A stretch of DNA of 64,000 nt from an uncultured Eggerthellaceae bacterium (GCA_958452575.1 CAUDUM010000006.1:1-64000), one strand, 5' to 3'. Shown: positions 23,668-33,142, counted from the first letter of the stretch. Notes: generated by a model from the letters alone, not told the origin. Numbers and translations: made by a program.

Positions 23668-25698
23668 TTGGAAGCTCTCGAGTTGGCCTTGATCTTGCTG
23701 GCGACGGTGCTGCTGTCGTCGGTGGTTACCCAGCTCGTTCCCAAGGTGTCCGCCCCGCTCGTCCAGATCGTCCTTGGCATCGCAGTCGCGCTGATCACCC
23801 CGCAAAGCATCGAGATCGTGCTTGATCCCGAGCTGTTCATGGTGTTGTTCGTCGCACCGCTGCTCTACGACGAGGCCAAAAACGCCGACAAAGCCGCCCT
23901 GTGGCACTATCGCGGGCCCGTTCTCAGCCTGGCCATCGGACTTGTGATCGTCACCGTGTTCGTCATGGGATTCGCCGTGCACGCGGCGCTGCCCCTCGTC
24001 CCGCTGGCCGCCGCGTTCGCTCTGTGCGCCGCGCTGTCCCCCACAGACCCCATCGCGGTGGCCTCCCTCTCAGAGACCGCCGAGATCCCCAAGCGCTCCG
24101 GCAGCATCCTCAAAGCGGAGTCCCTGCTCAACGACGCATCCGGTATCGTATCGTTCCAGTTCGCCGTCGCAGCAGGCATGACCGGCGCGTTCTCGCTCGC
24201 CGAGGCGACCGGAAGCTTTGCCGTCAGCTTCATCGGCGGCATCCTTCTGGGCGCTGTGCTGGGCTATCTGGGCAACCTGTTCGTCCGCTTCGTGCGTCGC
24301 ACGGGACTTGAGAACACCACGTTCCATGTGCTGTTCGAGGTGTGCGTTCCCTTCATCATCTACCTGATCGCCGAGGCGTTCCACGTGAGCGGCGTTCTGG
24401 CCGTGGTTGCCGGCGGCCTGGTCAACGTCATCTCGCCGCGCGAGAGCAATCCGTCGGTGACCCGCATGAACATCGTCTCCACCAACGTGTGGCATGTGAT
24501 CTCGTTCGGGCTCAACGGCATCGTCTTCGTGCTTTTGGGCACGCAGCTTCCCGCCGCGATGGGCCACACCTGGGAAGACCCCTCGATCAACAACGGCTAT
24601 CTGCTCATCGTCATCCTCGGCATGACGTCGATCCTTCTGGGATTGCGCTATATCTGGGTTCTGGCGATGTCGCGCGTGAGGGCGCGGCGTCTCGAGCGTC
24701 GCGGATACAGCGGATGCCCCTCCTTCCGAGAGGACCTGGGAGAATCGCTCATCATGACGCTTTCCGGCGCCAAGGGGACCATCTCCCTGGCCGTGATGTT
24801 CAACCTCCCGAATCTGTTCCCCCAGCGCTCGCTACTGATCTTTCTGGCCTGCGGCGTCATCATCGTCACGTTGCTGATCGCGACGTTCATCGTGCCGATC
24901 ATCGCGCCGTCCAAAGAGCCCAAGAAAAGCGAGCAGGAGATCCGCCAAAAGGAGCAGGAGGCCGCCATCGACATCCTGCGCGGCGTCATCGAGGAGCTTG
25001 CGGCTCGCCAGACGCCCGAAACCCGCTACGCCACGCAGCTCGTCATCACCTCGTACAACGACCGTATCGCGCACATCAAAAGCAGCGGCGACATCCAGGA
25101 CGAATCCGAAATCAAGCTGCACCTCAAATGCCTTGACTGGGAACGCGAGCGCACCAAGGAGCTCGTCGACGAAGGGGATGTCTCCCCCGCCATGGGATAC
25201 CGCAACCTGGTGCGTCTGGACCGCGCCGAATCGCTGCTGCGCCATCGCGCGGGCAGCCGCACGTTCAGCGGCCTGATCGCGCGCATCCGATCCGTCGCGC
25301 GCAAGGGCATCAGGACCCTCATACACACCATGCCCGACGCGCTGGTCGCCGACAAGGTGCTCGAGATGCGCGAGGTGCAGCTCGCCGGCGTAAAGCATGT
25401 CATCACCAAGCTGCAGAACACGCTCGTCACGCCCGAGATCGACGTCCCCGCCGAAGCCGCCGGCGCACTGCTGGTCGAATACCAGCGCACCGCGCGCATG
25501 CTCTCCAGCGACACGCCCTCGATCACCCTGCTCACCAACATCTCCGCCAAATCGACCGAGATCGAGCGCCTCGCGCTGCAATTGGAACTCGAGCAGATCC
25601 AGGCAAGCTACGAGGACGGCACCATCAGCCGCGGCTTCGCCCGCCGCATGCGCGAAAACGTCAACCTCATGCAGCTCGACCTGGGCGACAGCATCTAG
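23668..25698 (+). CDS. CPA1-type Na+/H+ antiporter (NhaP-like) with C-terminal cytosolic domain
   Basis: A 676-residue protein beginning at TTG 23668, with GGAGGGG 9 nt upstream and no better ATG. Residues 1-415 hold about 12 membrane helices with the conserved LSPTDPIAVASL (the CPA1 ion-binding TDP motif) and LKAESLLNDASGIVSFQ (the ND motif). Residues about 420-676 form a long helical cytosolic tail (KSEQEIRQKEQEAAIDILRGVIEELAARQTPE...) typical of large bacterial and plant CPA1 exchangers, probably regulatory. It is monocistronic, convergent with argS. Exchange of cytosolic Na+ or K+ for protons is the family function. Confidence 0.92.
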   Translation: MEALELALILLATVLLSSVVTQLVPKVSAPLVQIVLGIAVALITPQSIEIVLDPELFMVLFVAPLLYDEAKNADKAALWHYRGPVLSLAIGLVIVTVFVMGFAVHAALPLVPLAAAFALCAALSPTDPIAVASLSETAEIPKRSGSILKAESLLNDASGIVSFQFAVAAGMTGAFSLAEATGSFAVSFIGGILLGAVLGYLGNLFVRFVRRTGLENTTFHVLFEVCVPFIIYLIAEAFHVSGVLAVVAGGLVNVISPRESNPSVTRMNIVSTNVWHVISFGLNGIVFVLLGTQLPAAMGHTWEDPSINNGYLLIVILGMTSILLGLRYIWVLAMSRVRARRLERRGYSGCPSFREDLGESLIMTLSGAKGTISLAVMFNLPNLFPQRSLLIFLACGVIIVTLLIATFIVPIIAPSKEPKKSEQEIRQKEQEAAIDILRGVIEELAARQTPETRYATQLVITSYNDRIAHIKSSGDIQDESEIKLHLKCLDWERERTKELVDEGDVSPAMGYRNLVRLDRAESLLRHRAGSRTFSGLIARIRSVARKGIRTLIHTMPDALVADKVLEMREVQLAGVKHVITKLQNTLVTPEIDVPAEAAGALLVEYQRTARMLSSDTPSITLLTNISAKSTEIERLALQLELEQIQASYEDGTISRGFARRMRENVNLMQLDLGDSI

Positions 25699-25739
25699 GC
25701 AAAGACAATCGGACTTCCCTGAAGACAGGGGCAGGAAAG

Positions 25740-25834
25740 CATGAAGGGGCTGGATCCCACCTTCACGCGATTTCGAAGGCGGGCGTCCAGCCCCTTCATG
25801 TCACTTCGCAACCCTCCGATAAAGAAGGGTTGCG
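25740..25834. terminator. Two successive hairpins between convergent antiporter and argS
   Basis: The first is a perfect 15-bp stem (25740-25754/25786-25800) enclosing a smaller CCTTC/GAAGG stem; the second is a perfect 9-bp stem (25807-25815/25826-25834). Neither has a T-run on either strand. Their position between two convergent genes suggests transcription barriers or transcript-end protection for both. Confidence 0.6.
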
Positions 25835-25843
25835 GAGAATGCG

Positions 25844-27571
25844 CTACATCTTAACCGGGGCGCTCACTCCCAGCAGAGAAAGCGTCAACGCGAGCACGAT
25901 GCGGGCGGCGTCAGCGAGCGCCAGTCGCGCCTGCTGAACCTCGGGCTCGACGCCGATCACGCGGCACTCGGTGTAGAACTGATGGAACAGCGCGGCCAGA
26001 TCCTGCGCGTAATGGGTGAGGCGGAACGGGGCGCGATCGCGCGCGGCAAGGTCGATGAACTCCTCGAAATCCGCCATCTTGCGCATGAGCGAAAGCTCGG
26101 CGTCCGCAGTGAGCGGCGAGAGGTCGACACCCGTCGGAGCAAGCTTCGCCGCAAGCTCGTCCATCGAAAGCGTCCCCTCCTCGGCAGCTCGCGCGTCCTC
26201 CTCGCTCGCGGCCTTGCGCAGAAGCGAGCAGATGCGGGCGTGAGCGTACTGGACGTAGTAGACCGGGTTGCTCGCGTCCTTCTTCTTGGCGACCTCGATG
26301 TCGAAGTCGATCGGCTGGTCGGAGGAGCGCGACAGCATCAAGAAACGGGTCGCGTCCACGCCGACCTCGTCGATGAGCTCGGAGAACGTCACCATCTCGC
26401 CGGTGCGCTTGGACATGCGTACGGCCTCGCCGTCGCGGAACAGGTTGACAAGCTGGCCGAGCACGACCTCGAGCGCGCCGGGGTTGCCCCACGCCTCGAG
26501 CATCGCCTCGCAGCGCTTCACGTAGCCGTGGTGGTCGGCGCCCCAGATGTCGATCAGGTGGTCGAAGCCGCGCATGAGCTTGTCATGGTGATAGGCCATA
26601 TCGCTCATGAAGTACGTCATCTCGCCGTTCTCCTTGATGAGAACGCGATCCTTGTCGTCGCCGAACGCCGTGGAGCGGAACCACGTGGCACCGTCCTTTT
26701 GGAACAGGTAGCCCTTCTCGTCCATCGCATGCAGGGCGCGCGTCACCGCGGTCTCCCCAGCATCGTCGGGCACGTAAAGCGCGCGCTCCGAGAACCAGCG
26801 GTCGAAGTGCACGCCGAACCCGCCCAGCGTGTCCTGCATCAGCTGAAGCATCTCGCGGTACGCCATCTCGCGGAATGCCGCGACGCGCTCCTCGTCGGAC
26901 ACCGCAAGCCACTTGTCGCCGTCGCGGTCGATGATGCCTTGCGCGATGTCGGCCACATATGATCCGCCATAGCACTTCTCGGGCATCTCGACATCGCGAC
27001 CGAGCAGCTGCTGATAGCGGACGGACACGGAGTTGCCGAACACGTCCATCTGGACGCCGTGGTCGTTGATGTAGAACTCCTCGGACACGTCGTAGCCCGC
27101 ATGGCGCATCACACGCGCCATCGCGTCGCCGAGCGCCGCCCAGCGTCCGTGGCCCACGTGCATGGGACCGGTGGGGTTGGCCGAAACGTACTCCAGGTTG
27201 ATGCGGCCGGCTCCCGTTTTGGGAGCGCCCTTGCCGAAACCATCCTTATCGCAGCGAACCTGCGCGACCACGCCCTGGAACGTCGCGGGGGTCAGGCGGA
27301 TGTTGATGAATCCGGGGCCGGCGACCTCGACGGTCTGGATGAGCTCGTTTTGCGGCAGATGGTCGACGATGATCTGGGCGATCTCGCGTGGATTGCGTTT
27401 GGCCTGCTTGGCGCAGCGCATGGCGACGGTGGACGCCCAATCGCCGTTGGCCTCGTCGCGAGGACGCTCGAGTCCGACGGCAGGCGGCTCTTCCATGGCG
27501 AGGGAGCCGTCCTGGCATGCGGCGGCGATCGCCGCGTCGATGACCTGCTCCAGTTGTTCGCGAATCTGCAT
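25844..27571 (-). CDS. argS: Arginine--tRNA ligase
   Basis: A 575-residue class I synthetase. The N-terminal Add1 domain precedes the HIGH motif HVGH (EYVSANPTGPMHVGHGRWAALGD). The usual KMSKS lysine loop is replaced by RMSKRTGEMV, and the C-terminus has the expected DALR anticodon domain ending in LSLLGVSAPVKM. AAGGAAG is 10 nt before ATG 27571. A -10-like TAGAAT lies at 27646-27641. The gene is normal in length and stands between the SPFH gene (upstream, 136-nt gap) and the paired hairpins. Confidence 0.98.
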   Translation of the reverse strand: MQIREQLEQVIDAAIAAACQDGSLAMEEPPAVGLERPRDEANGDWASTVAMRCAKQAKRNPREIAQIIVDHLPQNELIQTVEVAGPGFINIRLTPATFQGVVAQVRCDKDGFGKGAPKTGAGRINLEYVSANPTGPMHVGHGRWAALGDAMARVMRHAGYDVSEEFYINDHGVQMDVFGNSVSVRYQQLLGRDVEMPEKCYGGSYVADIAQGIIDRDGDKWLAVSDEERVAAFREMAYREMLQLMQDTLGGFGVHFDRWFSERALYVPDDAGETAVTRALHAMDEKGYLFQKDGATWFRSTAFGDDKDRVLIKENGEMTYFMSDMAYHHDKLMRGFDHLIDIWGADHHGYVKRCEAMLEAWGNPGALEVVLGQLVNLFRDGEAVRMSKRTGEMVTFSELIDEVGVDATRFLMLSRSSDQPIDFDIEVAKKKDASNPVYYVQYAHARICSLLRKAASEEDARAAEEGTLSMDELAAKLAPTGVDLSPLTADAELSLMRKMADFEEFIDLAARDRAPFRLTHYAQDLAALFHQFYTECRVIGVEPEVQQARLALADAARIVLALTLSLLGVSAPVKM

Positions 27572-27640
27572 GGTGGTGAAAGCTTCCTTCTTCGATGGAA
27601 AGGGCCGCGCGAGCGCGACCCTTAGGTTCTCAACTGTGCG

Positions 27641-27646
27641 ATTCTA
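27641..27646 (-). promoter_or_regulatory. -10 box for argS
   Basis: TAGAAT on the minus strand, 70 nt ahead of the argS ATG; no good -35 at 16-18 nt. Confidence 0.35.
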
Positions 27647-27707
27647 TCATCTTCGCCCGCGAAACGCGCCTTCCATCAGGAAATCCGCGCAAGCGCGGCG
27701 CATGCGG

Positions 27708-28676
27708 CTACAGCGGGCGCGCAGGAGGCTCGTCCGCCTCATCCGCGGCGTTGACCGACAGCATCTGGTCGAACATCGACGCGGTCTCTTGGAAGCGCGA
27801 CGGCAGCACCACCGTCGAGGATTTTCCGTTTTTGGCGAACTCGCTCATCATCTCGGTCCACTGCGTGAACAGGAACAGCTCGTTGGCCTCGCGCGTGGTG
27901 ACGCCGGACTCCTTGATCACGTCCAGCGACTCGGCGATGCCCTCGGCGATCGCCTTGCGCTGCGCGGCGATGCCGCGGCCGGACTCCTCCATCGCCTGAG
28001 CCTGGGCCTGGGCCTCCACCACGACTTTGATGCGGTCGGCGTCGGCAAGCGCCTGCGCCGCCTCCTTCTCGCGCTGGGCGGAGTTGATCTTGTTCATCGA
28101 CGCCTCCACATCCGGCGGAAGCCCGATCGCCGTGATCAGTGTGGACACCAGGTCGTAGCCGTAGGCGACCATGCGCGCAGCGACGTTGGTGTTGACGTCG
28201 CCCGCGATGAGGTCCTTGTTGTCGAACACCTCGTCGAGCGTGTAGTTGGGGATCGCCGAACGCAGCGCGTCGGCGATGTAGGCGCGCATCTGCTCTTCGG
28301 GGTTGGAGAGCATATAGTAGCTGCGGAAGACGCCCGTCTGCTCAGGCGATGCGCCGCGGTCGTAGCTGACGTGGTACTGAGCCGCCACCTGCATGGTGAT
28401 GGTGACGTTGTCCTTGGTCTTGCCGTCGATCTGCAGCTGCGACTGGCGCGTGCGCAGATCGACCTTCGCTGCGATCCTCTCGACGATGGGGATCTTGAAG
28501 CGGATGCCCGCCCCCGCGGTGCGGTTGAACTTGCCGAAGCGCTCGATGATGTACTCGGTCTGCTGCTGGACGATGAACACGACCTTGAACACCGCGATCA
28601 GCACGACCAAGATGATGACGACGACCAGGGCTGTGCTCAAGAATCCGATGATGCCGCTTACCATGTTTCCGTACAT
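27708..28676 (-). CDS. SPFH/band-7 domain membrane protein (stomatin/HflK-like)
   Basis: A 322-residue protein. An N-terminal membrane helix (about 8-35, GIIGFLSTALVVVIILVVLIAVFKVVFIV) is followed by the band-7 fold (QQQTEYIIERFGKFNRTAGAGIRFKIPIVERIAAKVDLR) and the signature of oligomerising helices rich in Ala/Glu (REKEAAQALADADRIKVVVEAQAQAQAMEESGRGIAAQRKAIAEGI). This matches stomatin/paraslipin proteins that scaffold membrane microdomains. No NfeD partner gene is next to it, which is the usual companion. GGAAAGGAAGG precedes ATG 28676. Confidence 0.92.
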   Translation of the reverse strand: MYGNMVSGIIGFLSTALVVVIILVVLIAVFKVVFIVQQQTEYIIERFGKFNRTAGAGIRFKIPIVERIAAKVDLRTRQSQLQIDGKTKDNVTITMQVAAQYHVSYDRGASPEQTGVFRSYYMLSNPEEQMRAYIADALRSAIPNYTLDEVFDNKDLIAGDVNTNVAARMVAYGYDLVSTLITAIGLPPDVEASMNKINSAQREKEAAQALADADRIKVVVEAQAQAQAMEESGRGIAAQRKAIAEGIAESLDVIKESGVTTREANELFLFTQWTEMMSEFAKNGKSSTVVLPSRFQETASMFDQMLSVNAADEADEPPARPL

Positions 28677-28850
28677 GGAACCTTCCTTTCCGAAAAGGGG
28701 CGAACGAAACGGAGGCCCGACCCCGACGAGCCGTGCCGAAAAGCGACGGCGGGATCACCCGGCGAAGCGGGACGCCCGCGCCGCCATCCGATCCGACAAG
28801 CGTCCGCCCCTTCCCGCAAACGGGCAGGGGGCAGTCGCAAAAGATCCGCG

Positions 28851-29261
28851 CTAGGCGATGCGGTCGCCGGCGGTGGGTCCGGGCTGCGAGGTGTAGACGG
28901 CGTCCACATGGACGAAGCAGCCGCCCTTCGAGACGATCGGGGCGCCCATCGCAGCGAACGCGGCGTCGACCCACTTTTTCTGCTCGGCGAACTCGTCGCC
29001 CTCGTTCACGTAGCGCGCGGTGCCGTGGATCTGATAGGCGCCGCCCTCGCCCCAGAACACCAGCGAGACCTTGGCGTTGGCCTGCACGTTGGCCAGCGTC
29101 TTTTTGAAGAACTGATCCGAAACGTACACGGTCTCGTCGTCGATGACCTTCTTCATGCCGACGGGCGCGCCGTTGGGCTGGCCTTCGAGGCTCGCCGTGC
29201 AGAACACGATCGTGGGCACCTCTTCGAACAGCTTCTTCACGTCTTCGGACATAACGGCCAT
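28851..29261 (-). CDS. Pyridoxamine 5'-phosphate oxidase family (FMN-binding split barrel) protein
   Basis: A 136-residue cytosolic protein. The pattern VPTIVFCTASLEGQPNGAPVGMKKVIDDETVYVSDQFFKKTLANVQANAKVSLVFWGEG is the split-barrel flavin fold of PNPOx-like proteins: TxxxxGxPxxxPV, then D..T.NL-like and V.L.FW strands. Substrate cannot be inferred; relatives include flavin reductases and heme-utilisation proteins. AAAGGGGA lies 7 nt before ATG 29261. It stands alone between the SPFH gene and divergent tRNA-Arg. Confidence 0.85.
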   Translation of the reverse strand: MAVMSEDVKKLFEEVPTIVFCTASLEGQPNGAPVGMKKVIDDETVYVSDQFFKKTLANVQANAKVSLVFWGEGGAYQIHGTARYVNEGDEFAEQKKWVDAAFAAMGAPIVSKGGCFVHVDAVYTSQPGPTAGDRIA

Positions 29262-29335
29262 GATGATCCCCTTTCAATCGGCCTGATGATTCAGCAGTCG
29301 CCAAACGACGACCGCCCGAAACAAACGCTACCCGA

Positions 29336-29341
29336 AGTATA
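29336..29341 (-). promoter_or_regulatory. -10 box for the PNPOx-like gene
   Basis: TATACT on the minus strand, 75 nt ahead of ATG 29261; the -35 region is weak. Confidence 0.35.
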
Positions 29342-29452
29342 CGCCTTGCAGGCTCCGTCCGCTTGCATGGCGGAGATGCGCGACGAAATGCGAAAAGCAC
29401 GGTAGCATCCGCCGGACGGCGCATCGCAACGCTTTGCGGCGGATCGCTGCGC

Positions 29453-29458
29453 TATAAT
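29453..29458 (+). promoter_or_regulatory. -10 box for tRNA-Arg
   Basis: Perfect TATAAT 31 nt ahead of the tRNA 5' end; TTGCGG lies nearby but at a short 13-nt spacing. Confidence 0.5.
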
Positions 29459-29489
29459 ACGTCTGCTGTTCGGCGACAAAGCGCTTGGG

Positions 29490-29565
<76 letters not shown>

Positions 29566-29648
29566 AACGCTTTGACCGTTTCCGAACGGAGCGCCGCACG
29601 CGGACTCCGCGTCGCCGCTTCCACCGGACTTCGATGAAAGGACGCACC

Positions 29649-30644
29649 ATGCCCCAGAGCCTGAGCGGCCGCAGCTTCCTGAAACTGCTCGACTTCACCC
29701 CCGACGAGATCCGCTACCTCATCCGCCTCGGCCATGAGTTCAAGCGCATGAAGATGGCAGGCACCCCCCACCGCTACCTGGAGGGGAAAAACATCGTGCT
29801 GCTGTTCGAGAAGACATCCACCCGCACGCGCTGCTCGTTCGAGGTTGCCGGTCACGACCTGGGCATGGGCGTGACGTACCTGGATCCCGCCGGTTCGCAG
29901 ATGGGCAAAAAGGAATCCATCGCCGACACGGCGCGCGTGCTCGGCCGCATGTTCGACGGCATCGAATACCGCGGATACGGCCAAGAGATCGTCGAGGAGC
30001 TGGCGGAGTTCGCCGGCGTCCCGGTGTGGAACGGACTCACCACCGAGTTCCATCCCACCCAGATGATCGCCGATCTGATGACCATCGAAGAGCAGTTCCC
30101 CCAGGGCGCAAAGGGCCTCAAGCTGGTGTTCATGGGCGACGCGCAAAACAACGTGGCCAACTCGCTGATGGTGGTGTGCGCCAAGCTGGGCATGCATTTC
30201 GTAGCCTGCGGGCCCTCCGAGCAGATGCCCGCGGCCGACCTGGTGGAGACCTGCCGCGTCATCGCCGAGGAGACCGGCGGATCGGTCGCGCTGGAAGAGG
30301 ATCCCATGGCAGCCTGCAAGGACGCCAACGTCATATACACCGATGTGTGGGTATCCATGGGCGAACCCGACGAGCTGTGGGCAAAGCGCATCGAGCTGCT
30401 GGCGCCCTACCAGGTGCGCAAGGAACTGTTCGAAGCTGCAGCCGATGACTGCATCTTCATGCACTGCCTGCCCGCCTACCATGACGCCAAGACCGACGTG
30501 GGCATGCGCGTAGCCGAGAAGTTCGGCATGACCGAGCTCGAGGTGACCGATGAGGTATTCGAGGGGCCGCGCTCCGTCGTGTTCGACGAGGCCGAGAACC
30601 GCATGCACTCCATCAAGGCAATCATGTACGCCACGCTGAAGTAG
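29649..30644 (+). CDS. argF: Ornithine carbamoyltransferase
   Basis: A 331-residue enzyme forming citrulline from ornithine and carbamoyl phosphate (or the reverse in arginine catabolism). The carbamoyl-phosphate site S57-T-R-T-R61 and the ornithine site motif FMHCLPAYHD near residue 275 are intact; the ornithine loop region has VWVSMGEPDE. ATG 29649 follows AAAGGACG by 4 nt. No other arginine gene (arcA, arcC, argG) is adjacent, so anabolic ArgF cannot be separated from catabolic ArcB by context. It ends at a strong terminator. Confidence 0.95.
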   Translation: MPQSLSGRSFLKLLDFTPDEIRYLIRLGHEFKRMKMAGTPHRYLEGKNIVLLFEKTSTRTRCSFEVAGHDLGMGVTYLDPAGSQMGKKESIADTARVLGRMFDGIEYRGYGQEIVEELAEFAGVPVWNGLTTEFHPTQMIADLMTIEEQFPQGAKGLKLVFMGDAQNNVANSLMVVCAKLGMHFVACGPSEQMPAADLVETCRVIAEETGGSVALEEDPMAACKDANVIYTDVWVSMGEPDELWAKRIELLAPYQVRKELFEAAADDCIFMHCLPAYHDAKTDVGMRVAEKFGMTELEVTDEVFEGPRSVVFDEAENRMHSIKAIMYATLK

Positions 30645-30696
30645 CCGCGCCGCACAACTGGAAAAGAACGTCGCAAGAATCAGGCAAAACCAAGCA

Positions 30697-30737
30697 GAGG
30701 GGCCGTGGGAGAATACCTCCCACGCCCCCTCTTTTTT
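30697..30737 (+). terminator. Intrinsic terminator of argF
   Basis: A 15-bp hairpin with one mismatch (arms about 30697-30711 and 30716-30731) followed by TTTTTT on the plus strand, 52 nt past the argF stop. Confidence 0.93.
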
Positions 30738-30793
30738 GCTCTGTTCGAGCCACCGAGCTGTCTTTCTGCAGACGCCCTTGCCGGGCAGTCTCA

Positions 30794-30827
30794 CGATGTG
30801 GCAGAAGGAACGTCCCCTGTCACATCG
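30794..30827 (-). repeat. REP-like palindrome abutting the ilvN stop codon
   Basis: CGATGTG...CACATCG arms with internal CAG/CTG pairing and a GGGGACGTTCC core begin on the nucleotide after the ilvN TAG. The core motif (ACAGGGGACGTTCCTTCTG on the minus strand) resembles palindromes that I recall recurring in intergenic regions of clostridia and coriobacteria. As an mRNA structure it would also cap the ilvBN transcript 3' end. Confidence 0.5.
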
Positions 30828-31310
30828 CTACTCCTTCGCGCTGCGGGACATGGCCACTTTGCCGGTGCGGGTCATCTCCTTGATGCCGTAGGTGCGGAAC
30901 AGATCCTCCAGCCCCTGCAGCTTGGAGGTGTCGCCGGTAGCCTCGATGGTGAGCGAGCTTGTGCCCACATCCACGATCTTGGCGCGGAAGATGTTGGCGA
31001 TCTCGATGATCTCGTTGCGGCGCTCGGGAGGCGCTTCCACTTTGAACAGCACGAGCTCGCGCTCGATGGGGCTTTCGTGCGTGAGGTCGGTGATCTTGTG
31101 GACGTCGATGAGCTTGTACAGCTGCTTGGTGATCTGCTCGTAAGCAACGTTCTCGGCGATCACGATGGCGGTGATGCGCGAGAGGTCGGGGTCTTCGGTG
31201 GTGCCCACCGACAGCGATTCGATGTTGAAGCCGCGCCGCGAGATGAGCCCCGTCACACGCGAGAGCACGCCCGCCTTGTTGGAAACGAGCACCGAGAGGA
31301 TATGCCTCAT
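30828..31310 (-). CDS. ilvN: Acetolactate synthase small (regulatory) subunit
   Basis: A 160-residue protein with an N-terminal ACT domain (HILSVLVSNKAGVLSRVTGLISRRGFNIESLSVG) that binds valine for feedback control, then the conserved C-terminal small-subunit domain (RELVLFKVEAPPERRNEIIEIANIFRAKIVDV). The start ATG overlaps the ilvB stop (ATGA), with AAAGGAGG inside the ilvB end. It pairs with IlvB as the holoenzyme of branched-chain amino acid synthesis. Length is typical. Confidence 0.97.
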   Translation of the reverse strand: MRHILSVLVSNKAGVLSRVTGLISRRGFNIESLSVGTTEDPDLSRITAIVIAENVAYEQITKQLYKLIDVHKITDLTHESPIERELVLFKVEAPPERRNEIIEIANIFRAKIVDVGTSSLTIEATGDTSKLQGLEDLFRTYGIKEMTRTGKVAMSRSAKE

Positions 31311-33052
31311 CGCCCGCCCTCCTTTCGCATATCGGAGCGCACCGCGCCCACCGCCACGTCGATGGCGCCGATCGGATCGTCGAGCGCCGCACCGGGCGCC
31401 ACCATCGGATACACGTCCTGATCGCGCGAGATCGCCACGTCGAGCAGATAGGGCCCCTCGCTCGCCAGCATGCGCGCGATGGCGTCCTCGACCTGATCGG
31501 GATCCTCGACGCGCTCGCCGCGCCATCCGTACGCATCCGCCAGCTTGACGAAATCGGGCACCGCGTCCATCAGCGTGGCGGAGTAGCGCTCGCCATAGAA
31601 CAGCTTCTGCCACTGATGCACCATCCCCAAGCAGCGGTTGTCCATCAAAAGCACCTTCACCGGCGCACCGCACGCGACGGCGGTTGCCATCTCCTGCAAG
31701 TTCATCTGGAACGAGCCGTCGCCCGCCACGCACACCACCTGCGTGCACGGGCACCCCAGCGCCGCGCCGATGGCGGCGGGAAAGCCGAAGCCCATCGTAC
31801 CCAGGCCGCCCGAGGTGATAAACGTCCGCGGCAGCTCGCGGTCGATGTATTGCGCCGCCCACATCTGATGCTGGCCGACCTCGGTGACCACGATGCTCGC
31901 GACAGGGTCCAACTTGGCAGAGAGTGTCTTCATGACCGCCTCCGGCACGATGCCCGCCGGAGCCTCGTCGACGCCGGGACGGTAGAACGGATAGCGGCGG
32001 TGCCACTCGTCGATCATCGCGAGCCATGCCTCGGTGCGCGGCTGCGCGCCGTCCTTCTCGAGCTGGGCGCAAAGCGCGGACAGGACGCCCTTCAGATCCC
32101 CCACGATGGGAACCTGCACCTCACGCACTTTGCCGATCTCTGCCGGATCGATGTCGACGTGGATCACATCGGCATGCGGCGCGAACTCGTCGAGCCGTCC
32201 CGTCACGCGATCGGAGAATCGCGCCCCGCAGGCGATGATCAGGTCGCTTTCGGTCAGCGCGAGGTTGGCGAACTTGGAGCCGTGCATGCCCACCTGGCCC
32301 AAGTTCAGCGGATGCGATGCGGGCACGCCGCCTTTGCCCATGAGCGTGGTCACGATGGGAATGCGCATCATCTCGGACAAAGCGGCGACTTCGGCGCTCG
32401 CACCCGACGAAATCACCCCGCCGCCCGCGTAGATGATCGGACGATCCGCCTGCGCGATGCGCGACGCAGCGGCCTTTACCTGGCGGGCGTTGCCCTTGTA
32501 GGTGGGCTTGTACGAGGGGATGCTCACCTCTAAGGGATACTCGAATGCGGTCTTTTCTGACGCGACGTCGGAGGGGATGTCGATGAGAACGGGGCCGGGA
32601 CGCCCGGTGCGGGCGATATGGAACGCCTCGCGGAAGACGCGCGGCAGCTCCGCAGCCGATTGGAGCAGGTAGCTGTGCTTGACGATCGGCATTGTGATGC
32701 CGACGATGTCGGACTCCTGGAACGAGTCCGTGCCGATGACGCCGCGCGGCACCTGCGCCGTGATGACGATGATCGGCACGGAATCCATGTATGCCGTGGC
32801 GATGCCCGTGACCGTGTTGGTCGCACCCGGACCGCTCGTGACCAGTGCCACGCCCACCTCGCCGGTCGCGCGCGCGTAGCCGTCGGCCTCGTGGACAGCG
32901 GCCTGCTCGTGGCGCGCGAGCACGTGCGTGATGGAGCCCGCGTCATAGAGCGCATCGTAAATCTTGATGGCCTGACCGCCCGGATAGCCGAAGACGTACC
33001 TCACGCCCTCGGCCTCAAGGGACGCCACCACCGCTTGCGCGCCGGTCATCAT
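31307..33052 (-). CDS. ilvB: Acetolactate synthase large (catalytic) subunit
   Basis: A 581-residue ThDP enzyme joining two pyruvates or pyruvate with 2-oxobutyrate. Seen: the N-terminal PYR domain with catalytic glutamate region LARHEQAAVHEADGYARATGEVGVALVTSGPGATN, the FAD/central domain, and the ThDP motif GDGSFQMNLQEMATAVACGAPVKVLLMDN. The start is uncertain: ATG 33052 gives the usual MMTGAQAVVASLEAEGV but has a weak site (GGATCGG), while in-frame GTG codons at 33097 or earlier follow GAGGCGG and would add 15 or more residues. No ilvC or leu genes follow in the window. Confidence 0.95.
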   Translation of the reverse strand: MMTGAQAVVASLEAEGVRYVFGYPGGQAIKIYDALYDAGSITHVLARHEQAAVHEADGYARATGEVGVALVTSGPGATNTVTGIATAYMDSVPIIVITAQVPRGVIGTDSFQESDIVGITMPIVKHSYLLQSAAELPRVFREAFHIARTGRPGPVLIDIPSDVASEKTAFEYPLEVSIPSYKPTYKGNARQVKAAASRIAQADRPIIYAGGGVISSGASAEVAALSEMMRIPIVTTLMGKGGVPASHPLNLGQVGMHGSKFANLALTESDLIIACGARFSDRVTGRLDEFAPHADVIHVDIDPAEIGKVREVQVPIVGDLKGVLSALCAQLEKDGAQPRTEAWLAMIDEWHRRYPFYRPGVDEAPAGIVPEAVMKTLSAKLDPVASIVVTEVGQHQMWAAQYIDRELPRTFITSGGLGTMGFGFPAAIGAALGCPCTQVVCVAGDGSFQMNLQEMATAVACGAPVKVLLMDNRCLGMVHQWQKLFYGERYSATLMDAVPDFVKLADAYGWRGERVEDPDQVEDAIARMLASEGPYLLDVAISRDQDVYPMVAPGAALDDPIGAIDVAVGAVRSDMRKEGGR

Positions 33053-33142
33053 CCGATCCGGATGGCTGCCCGGCTGAATGTTGCTCGTCTCGCCCACTGC
33101 GCACCGCACCGCCTCGATAGAACAGCTGAATCGATGCCTTCC

